From NCBI RefSeq assembly GCF_016920785.2, contig NW_024609839.1, forward strand, positions 21,825,085 to 21,889,084: DNA of 64,000 nucleotides. Direction: 5' to 3'. Source of the DNA: Ixodes scapularis (lineage: Eukaryota; Arthropoda; Arachnida; Ixodida; Ixodidae). The position numbers and the translations under genes were made by a program. This document shows, piece after piece, positions 33,300-43,693 of this stretch (within the stretch, counting starts at the first letter, position 1; the number at the start of each line of letters is the position of its first letter). Below the pieces are notes generated by a model, which saw nothing but the letters and a program-made list of their open reading frames with translations, was not told the DNA's origin and did no database searches.

Positions 33300-34250
33300 T
33301 TTTGAACTGGTCTTCGCTATACGTTTCCATACTTATCTGTGACGAAACATGCTCTTAGCCACCCATCAGTTCTAGTGTAGACCTGTGTAACTCAGGCGAG
33401 CTCCCAAAATATTTTTGACATTTTTCGTCTTCTAACAGGACTACGTCATCAACTTTGAACGAAGCAGCCTTGTCGTTTGGGTACTGATGAGCCGATTGCA
33501 GTTACACGATATACTCCTTACTCCACCGATTCCAAAAGTGGCCCATAACCAGTTGTCTATACCTCAGCCTCCAAATAGATTCCCTGTGAGTTATGGACTT
33601 GGAAAGGTGATAGTTTGAACGTACTTTCGGAAGAACAATGAGGCTTTGTCCAATCAAAACATAAGCTGGACTGACAGGCGGACCCCCACTACATTGCTAT
33701 GTTTAAGTTCCTTGCTGGGTGTGCTGCCAAACGTGTTCAGCTTAACTTTCGTCGTCCACAGAATGTTGAGCTTCAATCGCTGCGCCAAGTTTTCTTGAAT
33801 AAATTGTGGCTGGCTGCTTCCGTTCAGAATTGGTCTTGTAAATCGGCTGGTGCCGTCGTTGAGGGCTCATGCTTTATACGTCTGTAGGTGGACTCGACCT
33901 CCGATTGCCCGTTGGCACGAGCCATCTCTCTTTGTATACTGGGCGAAGACACACAGGCAACTGCTCCCAGAAAGTGCACCAGTGGCTGATTTCGCCTTTA
34001 AAATGGTTATGTTCAGTTTCGGCAATCTTGGACCACTCAGAGGAGCGATGCTTTCGGAAGCGCCTTGCAATGGGGCCGTGGTAGAAGAAACCGGGTTACG
34101 TCTGGCGATCTCCCGGTGTTCAACCTTGTATCGCAGCTCTGCGAGTACCCTGATGGCGTTGTCTCAGTACTCGCCTACCGAAGCGTACTCATTTTCCAGC
34201 TCCGATGTTGATGCGGTCTAGCTCGATGTTGCTGGCAGCCGGGTCGATCC
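33300..34250 (-). pseudogene. BEL/Pao gag, protease and integrase C-terminal remnants
   Basis: In separate minus frames I see three blocks. A gag-like block (34020-33930) reads HFKGEISHWCTFWEQLPVCL. A protease-like block (33850-33680) reads RPILNGSSQPQFIQENLAQR and then LNTFGS, similar to the retropepsin-like domain of BEL elements. An integrase C-terminal block (33670-33380) reads SPAYVLIGQSL, YRQLVMGHFWNRWSKEYIV and KVDDVVLLEDEKC. The jump from protease to integrase C-terminus shows that the central polymerase was deleted. Confidence 0.78.
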
Positions 34251-34593
34251 TTGATCGCATGGAGTCTGCCTAAGTCTGTCTGTGGATGGTTCAATCGCGT
34301 CGGCGTCACTAATCAGCCGCGTGTTCCGGTATCGTCGGGCTGACCACGTGGCTTTCAAACGATCCAAGGCTAATTGTGAGGTCACTCGTCAGCTGACGCT
34401 CTTTCCAACCTTGTAAATCTCTAAGCCGAAGAGTTAATCTTCATGTTACTTTTTCCGGTGGTAATTCTTCCGTCGTTTAGCTCTATGAGATGAATGCTCC
34501 GCTGATAAATAATATTTTCGTTTCAACTGTCTTCACAGCATCTTGTTGAGCACAAGAAGATGACGTGAAACTCTCTTCCGGGTTTTGGCATCA

Positions 34594-34775
34594 TGTGGTT
34601 TTTTTTAAATATCTATCATAGAGACGGCGGATTGTAGCAGTAAAAGGTCTATGCGACCGTCGGGTTTAATGGTAAAAACAACACTGCCATCTTCCTCTTT
34701 CTAAAGTCACGATCAGTACCTCAATCCCTTGTGTTTTGTTATTTCTTCACTTCGACATCCTTTCTCAGCAATCAC
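34594..34775 (-). repeat. BEL/Pao 5' LTR (minus orientation)
   Basis: Partner of 33083-33258. The satellite resumes right after it at CAGCAATCACCGGCAATGTC. Confidence 0.7.
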
Positions 34776-35245
34776 CGGCAATGTCAAATTCGTATCGGAA
34801 ATCGCACTTCGACATTTTCTAAAAATAGAACTCCGCTGTAGCCTTTTGGTACTTGTTACTGACGCAGCTCTCTTAGACGGTAATATCAAACTCTGAAAGA
34901 CGTATACCTTTAGTCTTGTTCTCCACATATTCACATACGTATTATAAGGTAATTTTTAGCACAAAAATAAAGTTAACAGAAACAGTGGTGCACACGGATG
35001 TTGCCATCGAGCACTGCCTAAAACAGCATGTTTTTGCAGTCAAGTATTAAAAATATGTTTTATGAACCATTGGGAATGTCTAATTTGGAAATGAAACTAC
35101 ACTCTGACCTTTTCTTACACTAGTACCCCGCTGTTTCCATACGCAACTCGTTACTGAAGCAATCATTTCTTATACGGTAATATCATACTCAGCATGAGGT
35201 ACGCCTCTATAGTCTGGCTCTAAACTATATCATATATCATATATC
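34776..35245 (+). repeat. about 290-bp satellite, right part
   Basis: About 1.6 monomers, with GCACTTCGACATTTTC at 34806 and CACTCTGACCTTTTC at 35101. They show the same TAATATCAAACTC and ATCGAGCAC landmarks as the left part. Confidence 0.82.
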
Positions 35246-35315
<70 letters not shown>

Positions 35316-35345
35316 TAATAATAATATAATAATTATAATAATAAT
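35246..35345. repeat. (AAT)n microsatellite, LINE tail
   Basis: About 100 bp of near-perfect AAT repeats passing into CAATCAATCAAT. On the minus strand it is the 3' tail of the LINE copy at 35341-36853. Confidence 0.95.
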
Positions 35346-36847
35346 CAATCAATCAATCAATTTTATTGGGTGTCCAGAAACAACCATTTGGTCTTGGCAC
35401 TGGCACAGCGGACATTAAAACAATTATAAGATAAAACATGAAAATTATAACTTGAAGAACACACACACCTGAGAATGAGCGACACATAAAATTAGAAGGC
35501 AAATATTTATGTTGGAAGTTAAAACGTTGGTGCACCTTGAGGATGATGTATATAGTCGGGAGAGTGCATCACGCAGAGAGGGGAAAAAACAAGGGTAAAC
35601 TGACCAAGTTTCTTGCAATTGTTAGTGGCCATGTAGCCCTCCTACCACTTGTAATCATTATAAGGTAGTTCAAAAGGGATAGTAGAAGGTCGGTTACATA
35701 AGCTTCAAGAGAAAAACAACGTGTCTACAAAGTCACAAGAAAGAAAGAAAAATGCCAATGAGATTCCCTGTAATATCTGAGTACCTTTCAGCTCTTCTTT
35801 ATTTCAAACAGGTTTTTGATTGAGTGGACAAAATTCCTCCAGCTCGAGTCAAATTCGTCCTGTTTTTCTGCCTAACCATTGTAACAATAGAATCGCCTGG
35901 GAATCGGACGCAAATTACTAAATATTTGAGATGTATAAAAATGTGAATTCATTCTTGTAAGTACTTTAGGAAACCTAATATTCAGTTAAAATAACAGACA
36001 TGGGGAGTCAATTAGGCTCTGAAGGGTTTTAAACAAAAACACCAAATCCAGTTTTGCTCTACGGTGATGCAGGTTAGGTAATCGAACACGTTCCAAAAGG
36101 GCTTCATAATCCAAATTTTGCTCATCGCATCGCTAGTCAAACAGCGATACTTAAAAAGGGAGATGAATTTGTGCTAGAGCCATTCAGTTTTGAGTGAATT
36201 AGTTTTACAAATTCAGTTCCAGACCACTGACGCATAATGTAGATGCGAGCGGCAGAGTGAACAGTAATGCGTTTAAAACATGCTTGGATTGTTGAATTCT
36301 CTGGTCAGGCGACACGGAAGCCAAGCACTCGTAACCTTGCGCAAACTATTTTGCCTACTGTTACATCAAACATTAGGTCCGAACCAAACACAACACCGAG
36401 GTCTCTCATTCCGATTACACAATTCAATGAGGCCCCCTCAATTCAATAAGGAAACCCGACTGTTTGAGTTTTCCTAGAAAATTACAATACTGTGGTTTTT
36501 AGACGATTCAGACGGATTCTGTTTTTCTTACACCAATCGCTGAATCTCTTCACGTCTGTCTGTAATTTAACGCAGTCGTCAAAAGTTCGAATTTTATGGC
36601 TTATTTTAATGTCATTGGCGTACTGGATGAATCATGGTTGTAAGATAACGAGAGGAATATCATTGACAAATATTGATAACAGAAGAGTGCCTAAAACAGG
36701 TCCCTCAGGCACCCCGGAGCTAATATTAAAGGTTGTTGACGTCATACTATTAACTCGCACAAAACCCCTACTACTTAACGGATAACTTCCAAACCACTTG
36801 ATCACGTATTCCCCAATACCGTTGTAAGACAGTCTAGATAGTATAAT

Positions 36848-36853
<6 letters not shown>
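35341..36853 (-). mobile_element. LINE copy I, Jockey/CR1-type, 5'-truncated
   Basis: The minus strand encodes RT from 36853. It reads FNISSGVPEGPVLGTLLLSI and then an active-site box YAND instead of YADD (36611-36622). MRDLGVVFGSDLMFDV follows in another frame (about 36400). The 3' UTR contains CCAAGACCAAATGGTTGTTTC (minus) and ends in (TTGA)n then (ATT)n. Many stops are present. Plus-strand ORFs at 36267-36785 are shadows. Confidence 0.82.
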
Positions 36854-36878
<25 letters not shown>

Positions 36879-37335
36879 GTTTTTATTCGTGCCCGGGAAC
36901 AACCTTGCGGTCTTGGTACAGGTGCACTGTGTTAACATGTAAGGCAGAACAGGGTATAAAGCAATAGTACGGACAACACAAACAACGGACAAGCCCTAGA
37001 AAAATACACTTAAAAATTATAAAAAGTAAACACAAAGTCACAACACACGATAAGCTTAATGGTACTACCGCCAACACCAATTGCTAGAAAGAAAGAAAAA
37101 AAAATGCATTCAAAGTGGGGAATTTCGGCGTGAACGCCGCAAGTTAGTGCATACAGTTCAAATTTAAGTGATGGCCTTTAACGTTTTTACAAACTGCAGC
37201 GTGTTATTGTTAAATATGTCGAGTGTTTCAGAAAAAGAAGAATTATAAGTATGCCCAAGTCTGGACACAGGATCGTGGAGGTTGAGTAGACGCCTGTTGC
37301 AGAAGGACGCATTTTGCCTTGTTGTTTTTAGAGGA
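36845..37335 (-). mobile_element. LINE copy H, 3' fragment
   Basis: The minus strand encodes the RT C-terminal tail NLHDPVSRLGHTYNSSFSET, almost the same as copy C at 43930-44060, then a stop. The 3' UTR contains CCAAGACCGCAAGGTTG and ends in a run of TTGA at 36849-36877. Only about 490 bp remain. Confidence 0.8.
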
Positions 37336-37339
37336 ATTT

Positions 37340-37374
<35 letters not shown>

Positions 37375-38189
37375 TTGTTCCGCTGTCATGTTTGTTCCCG
37401 ATATTTTCGGGCCTGTCAAAGCCAATGTAGGCTTGTGGGACATGGCTTGGGAGAGGCAGTAAGTCAATAGCTACATACCTAGTCAACCTGCTAACACACT
37501 AACACATATAGGAAATCATAGTTGTCCGTTTGGGACAGTCAGTCACTTTTCACATGCCTCGGATGGAGATTGTCAATCAGAGTGGACCGGTAGAAACTCT
37601 ATAGTGATATATACAAGTAAAATTAAAAGGTTCCGACAAAGTTGTGAAAATAAAGGTAAGAAACATTAACGAGTAGTTAAGGTAGGGTCCAATCAATGAG
37701 AAATTGTTTTACTTGCTTTCTTTAGGAAAGCATAAAATATCATCAGGAAGCAAAATAAATATTTTCGGGACATAAATATTAAGAGTAACTTGTCCGTAGC
37801 GAGTATAGGAACGAGGTACAGCATAGCAAGGACTATCTCTTAAAACTCGGGAAGACATGAATGTTTTTTCTTTAGTCATCCATCCAAAAGTGGCGCAAAA
37901 TTACTGAATTCACGAACAGCTTTTGGAAGGAAGGTAAACCAAAACACTCAAAGATACTTCCGGATTCTGTCAAATCACAGTTATACGCTACGCTCTTCAG
38001 TAGGTTCCAGAGAATGTTATAAATTCCTAATTGCCATCGTATGGGGCAATTGGCATGACTAGTACTTCCCTATCTTAAAACGCCGCATGCAAGAGTGCTG
38101 GCAATAGCTCTGCGCACACAGATCGGAGTAAGATGTCTAAGGCTGTACAAAAGCTAGGCAGTACTTCGGAGTTTACTAAAATTATAGGT

Positions 38190-38310
38190 CAGGTGGGTGT
38201 CAAAATAAACGCCGTCAATATAAACGCCCAGGTGTTTATATTGACGACCTATAGCGACCTATATAAATATAGGTCGCTGTCAATATAAACGCCCAGGTGT
38301 TTAACTGAAT
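38190..38310. repeat. compound palindromes inside LINE copy G
   Basis: GTCAATATAAACGCC and GTGTTTATATTGAC (38213-38245) form one hairpin. AGCGACCTATAT and ATATAGGTCGCT (38251-38276) form a second. GTCAATATAAACGCCCAGGT is then repeated directly. This looks like a small foldback insertion. Confidence 0.65.
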
Positions 38311-40189
38311 TGACATAAGAAACCTTCGTGCAGGAACAAGCAGCAGAGTCAGAGGTATGAATGAACAAAGGAATCTTCATCACAGATTGTTTTAGAGAAC
38401 TCATGAAGCAGACTAAACTAGTTTGTTATGCATTAATCTTGATACAGTTGTAACAAAACCAGTTCGTAGCAACAAAAACAACTTGTAGCATTTGTACGGC
38501 TGAAATGTAATTTATGTGACACGCGATTCAAACTGTATCATCCTCATATTGAAATGTATGACAGTTTAAGACTTTTTCTACAAGATCATTCATATAAATA
38601 TTAAACAGTAAGGGGAGATTATAAATCCTTGTGCAACACCACATGTCACAGTAAACTCTGTACTCATGTTTAGATCTCCCAGAGTAACTACCTCCGAACG
38701 ATTACAGCGACAATTTGCAAGAAGGGTGTGAAACTTGCTGCGAAATCCCAGCTTCTGCAATTTCTAAAGCAATATATTGTGTCGACCGAGTCAAAAGCTG
38801 TAGAAATATCTAAAAATAGGGCGGAGCTGTAGAGATTATTGTCAAAAGCAGACTGGAGGAGGTCGAAAAATTCTTCTAACAGTGAACCAGTTCCGAGATC
38901 ATGTACAAAGCCGAGTTGCCCCTGTGCAATTACTGAGAACTTGCTGAGGAATCCTGAGACAGTCATTAGCAAACGCTTTTTCAGGCGCTGACCTACGACA
39001 GTAAATATGGAGATTGGTTGATAGTTTTCATATTTATCTTTTCGATTCTTTCTGAATAAAGGTTTAACAACGGCGGTTTTTTAAGGTTCTTGGAATTCCA
39101 CCGGTCGTTATGAAACCGTTTAGCATGAATAAAAGAACAATATTTAAAGCCGCAAAATTTTGTCGTAGAATTCTTATCAACAGGCCATCAATTTGATTTG
39201 GTTTCGTTTCTTTAAAGCTAAACACCAGAGAATGCAGGTAAACATCAGTAATTGTTGGCCAAAGTGCTGATTCACATATTGAATTCATTAGGGTGCAAAA
39301 GCCGAGGGAAGCCTCAGGTGTTACCCGTGATGTGCTTGCAAAATAAATGTTGAATGAATTTTCAACTTGCTGGGGATTATCTTTAAAGTACTGCAAGAGC
39401 AGCTCTAGAAGTGTAGTTAGCCCGTGGAGTTGGTTGACAATGGACCACCTCTGTTTGGGGTTATTTGCGGCTTTTGTCCTTATTTGATTGATCTGTCCTT
39501 GGTCTGTCTTTATTTGATTGATTACGCAGGATTGAATATTAAAACTTGGACCACGCGCATTTATGTGATCAAGACATGAAGCAACTAGCTATCCATTTAA
39601 AAACTCTTCCCTTGTTGGAGATTGAATTCCGCATTCAATACCACGAGAATAAAATGTGTAAGGTAGCCAATTACTACCGGTTCGAATGAGCCTAATGTAT
39701 CTATAATAAAATCTCCCAACACGCACAACGTTCATGATGAAAAGACGTTTTCAAGTTCTAGAATACGATTGGAAGCAGTGTTGGACGGAGGGCGATAGTC
39801 TGCAATTATCAAGAACAACGCATGTTTCGTGATTAACCGTAGGGACAAATTCAGCATAAATGAAGGAAATGTCCATTTGGGATGGGGCGTATACGTCTCT
39901 AACAAAAACTGAACTTCAGCCACTGCCTCTGTTGGGTGTGTATAGGAGAAAGAGCAATATCCAGGTACAACAAAAAGCTCCAGTCACTCAGAAGGAGTGT
40001 TAATTTCTGTTATAACAAAAGCGTCAATTACCTCTTTTAAGTTTACAGCAGTCATATTTTCTCATACTAGGAATGTTCAGGTTGGATAGTCCAAATGAAT
40101 TACCAGAGGCCTGGCTAACACAAACTTTGAATGCGCATACATCGGGAAATGGTTAAAAAACTGGAACCCAGAAACTCACTTGATCGTAT

Positions 40190-40987
40190 CTAAATTGCTC
40201 TTTCTGACAATATGAATAGCTGTTGTTCCCACAGACATACTGACGAGGATTCTGCCTGGCTTAGTTTAAACAAATTTAAAATTTGCTTTGCGTGCCCTCC
40301 TTTTCGTTAGCCAGAAGAGTACCCGGTTTGCCTGGTTTGAGTTTTCACTGAAGAACATTTTTGGCACTGCGTCTTTCTCAGAAAGGACGCGCAGTTTCTT
40401 TCTAGCTGCAACCCTTCCCTCCCTGACTGCGACATGGTTGAGTTTTACCAGAAGTTTCGGGATTGTGTTTTGTTTGGCCGGAAGGCGGTGAATTGGTGAA
40501 TTGAGACAATTCCTAAATGTCGAAATTTCTGCGGGTCGAGTGTCGCCGCGATCTCCGACAAGGGGCCTGTCAGATCCTCGTTCTCAACAGCTGGAAGGCC
40601 GCAAACCTCCATATTGACTCTGCTACACTGCTGCTCGAATTCGCTCATATTAGCGCGTAAGGTCTCAAGCTGTGAGGCTTTTGCAGTGATTATATCGCTC
40701 AGAACAGACAATTCAGATTCGCACATATCAGCGCGTATGCTTGCGAGTTGTGATGCTTGGGCAGCAACCGTAGCTTTCAAAGCTGCCACTTCAGATTCAC
40801 AGGCCTTTAGAACAGTTTCTCCAGACTTCAAGGCCTCAATAATATTTATTGAAACGTGTATCTGTAGCAAGTTTGCTTGATGGGTTGGGGGAAGCCTGCA
40901 AGAGCTTGTAGGACTAGACCCAGTGCTCAAATGATGTATATTCAAAACAGTTTCACGATCGCAGACAAAGAACACACACACATACAC
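40190..40987 (-). pseudogene. LINE ORF1 (coiled coil plus FP25-like C-terminus), copy G
   Basis: A heptad-rich region (LKACESEVAALKATVAAQAS and following) is joined to EFEQQCSRVNMEVCGLPAVE. This matches the E-Q-Y-S-R-R-N-N-x-E-I-x-G-[LV]-P motif of LINE ORF1 and baculoviral FP-like proteins. Downstream in another frame is FFSENSNQANRVLFWLTKRR and the NFKFV block of the same domain. Such ORF1 proteins bind LINE RNA. One stop and a frameshift are present. Confidence 0.78.
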
Positions 40988-41087
40988 ATATTAATGTGAT
41001 TGTCGTATCAGAACGATATTTCACAATTTGCATTGTACTAAAGAGTTTTTGCGATTCGAGAAAAAAAAAGAACACCCGCACAATAAT

Positions 41088-41660
41088 AATAATATTCTTA
41101 TTGTTTATTTTTCCATATATCATATTTGGTAAAAATACAGGTCTGTCAAAACCAGTTGGATGACTTGTGAGACAGCACCCTTCATTTTATGAGTACAAAA
41201 TGTCCCCCTGATAAAGTAGTTCCCGACTCAAGCAACCGTTACCATGCTATGATACTGACGATAATTAATAAATAAAGAAAAGAAAAAAAAATCACGTTTG
41301 TAAGCGTGCACGCAGAACACACACAGGGTCACGCACACACATAGACATACAAATTCATGTTGTTTTGCCGAGATCTTGGGGTGCTCATTACAGTTTCTTC
41401 AGCGAGTCCGCACCATAAATATAGTCTGGTAGGTTGTTGAAGATCATTGGTACATAGAGGTCCCGAACCTTGTTCCCATATTTTGTTGAGGAAAAAGGTA
41501 CCTCAAATTGTTCTGTGTGTCTGAGTGATCTAGTAACAACGTAAGGTATCTTAGAGTTATCGTTTAAAAATACTTGAGGACTACGTAGTCTGAACCAAGA
41601 ACATATTGAATAACACCGCTGAATAACACAGAATAATGATAATAACGAGGGTAATAACAA
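41088..41660 (-). mobile_element. LINE copy F, 3' fragment
   Basis: The minus strand encodes the LINE C-terminus VVTRSLRHTEQFEVPFSSTK, followed by YGNKVRDLYVPMIFNNLPD. A 3' UTR with CCAACTGGTTTTGACAGACC and an AAT-rich tail at 41088-41100 follow. Confidence 0.75.
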
Positions 41661-42870
41661 TAATAATAATAATAATATTAATAATAATCATTTTATTCAA
41701 CAGGAACAAATACGCTATATACAGAGACGGCTCTGTCCAAGCCAATGGAGGCTTGACAGACAGGATCGGTAGTCGAGCGGCAAGGTAACTGTAGATAGCA
41801 TCAACGCAGATAACCGACACACTTAAAAAAAAAAACAGAAGAGAAAGTGGAAAAACAACGCGGACTCGGAATGATAAATTGGTCAATAACTTCAACTTTC
41901 TCTTAATAAAAACTTCACCAAAAGAACACTCGGGAAGTTTATTAAATATAAAAAGGACATAGTAGGAAAGTACACGCTTACCTTACCTTGTGTAACTCCG
42001 GGATATCTCAAATAGATTCGATCTTCGCGTCTATTGGGGAAAAATAGGGTTGTTTAAAACACCACCCCAGAAGTGTCGTAGAACGGCAGATTGCAGAAAA
42101 CAAGAGCGGAAGCTTGGCATTTGTAGGGCTTCCAAAATGTTTGTGTCTATGGAGATATCCACGCGTTACCGGACACTTCTTAACAGGTTTTTCAGAGCGC
42201 GGTCAATTTTAGTTTGCCACACTTCCGTCCAATTACCGAAAACTGCTATGCCGTATAAAATAATGCTGTAGGCAAGAGCAGGAAGATTCAATTTCTTCGC
42301 TGCAAACGACATAACGCTGCCGAGTCTGCCAGAAATGTAGGAGAAGTGCGTCGCCCAAGACAGGTCGGAATAAAAATGCGCTTCCAAATACTTGACAGTC
42401 AACACAATTCAACGGAGGACACAAACTGTTAACACAATTAGTCTCGTGTAACATAATTGTTGTGTCCAGATTCACACGGTTCAACATTTTCTTTTTAGGA
42501 GAAATTGTTTTGTTCTGGAGACATCAGTTTTAAATAAGTTCTCAGTGAACCAGTTCATTACTTTTCCCACGTGATGTTGCAGAAACTGTACAGCTTGACG
42601 AATGTCTAGATTAGTGGTGACTATTATGAGTGTCGTCAGCATATTGAGACATTTTGCTAATGAACAGCCTGGCAGCAATATTTTTAACACAGAGATTGAA
42701 TAACAAAGGCGATAAAATAGAACCCTGGGGGACAGAGCCTACGGCACAAAAGCAGGACTCTAGGTGCAGTCGGCCTCAAACAGGTACCGAAAGAAAAACA
42801 AAGGGTGTCTTCGTCTCACCTGTACAAAGGTCATCAGTCAGATTCCCACAAAGATTCGCTGCTGACTGGA
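41661..42870 (-). mobile_element. LINE copy E, 5'-truncated
   Basis: An RT active-site box YADD (42632-42643) lies in MSQYADDTHNSHH. A C-terminal block SDLSWATHFSYISGRLGSVM (42405-42166) and a 3' UTR with CTCCATTGGCTTGGACAGAG follow. The (TTA)n tail is at about 41650-41690 and runs into copy F. The left half of RT is missing. Confidence 0.78.
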
Positions 42871-43693
42871 GAAGGTGAAACTTGGAAAGCAGGTTTTATG
42901 GTCAGCGGAGCTGCGTAATCAGACGTGGCGACCTCCAGCGGTTGGCTCTAGATTGAAGGAATTACGGTCACGCTTGGAGTTCGGCACGGGACGTGGAACG
43001 TCAGTATTGACGCCGACAAGACGATGATGATGATGATGATACTATTAATAGTAATGATTATAATATTCATTTTTTATTTGCCTATCGGAATAAAATGTTA
43101 AGAGTATGGGAATATCAAAGCCAGCAAAATCTTGTGCAATGAAGCTATTAAAAAAAAAAACTACAATAAGATCGGCAGAGGAGCAAAAGTAGAAAAAGCG
43201 ACGAAGCAAAAGAAAACAATATCAGGACTACTAGAGCAGTGGAAATGAAAGCATATTCAGTAACAAGCCAAGAGCGGAGCTTGATCTGGAGAGGAGGAAA
43301 CAGACGAAAGTCCGGAGGAGCGAGGAGGTTTCTCCTCTCCACTCCAAGTAGCCGCCCTCCATGCAGTCCGCACATCACTCCCAAAATGTCACTGATCATA
43401 GTAAAAAAAAAGCAAATACAAATTAAAAAATTTCAGCAGAACTATACAGAAATGAAAACATGACGCTGGAAAACATATCAAGGAAAAGAAAAGTAGAAGG
43501 AAAATTCATAAATGTCATCAAAGAGTAAAAAACAAAACAAAAAAGAAACAAGAAAATGAATAAGCAGAATGAAGCTTATGTCAACAGAAAAAAAACGAAA
43601 AAGCAATATGAAACACACAGTCGCAAAACGATACTACGTGGCATGAAAAGAGCAATAAATTGTTAAAGAAAACAAAAAATATAGAAGACAGTA
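42871..43693 (-). mobile_element. LINE 3' fragment D plus A-rich filler
   Basis: 43025-43140 (minus: TTTTGCTGGCTTTGATATTC, tail (ATC)n at 43022-43042) has the form of a LINE 3' UTR. 43150-43690 is purine- and A-rich with no recognisable domain and may be its upstream part or another insertion. 42871-43020 is unassigned. Confidence 0.45.

Larger units (their letters stand above)
33083..34775 (-). mobile_element. internally deleted BEL/Pao LTR retrotransposon
   Basis: Direct repeats begin TGTG(G/C)TTTT at 33083 and 34594. They share AAAGGTCTATGCGA, GGTTTAATGGTAAAA, CCTCTTTCTAAAGT and CGATCAGTRCCTCAATC, which defines LTRs of about 180 bp. Next to the 34594 LTR the minus strand reads TGATGCCAAAACCCGGAAGA, a plausible primer-binding site of the type seen in BEL elements. 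Coding order on minus is gag, protease, then integrase C-terminus. RT and most of the integrase are missing. It sits inside a satellite monomer. Confidence 0.8.
37342..41045 (-). mobile_element. LINE copy G, nearly full length, decayed
   Basis: ORF1 (40987-40190) is followed by an endonuclease fragment with YRPPSNTASN (39770-39800). RT blocks lie at 39396-39064 and at 38972-38688 (ALFLDISTAFDSVD). GVAQGFIISPLLFNIYMND then precedes an altered catalytic box YEDD (38537-38548). The 3' UTR contains CATTGGCTTTGACAGGCCC, and the tail is (ATT)n at 37342-37372. Frameshifts are frequent. Confidence 0.82.
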
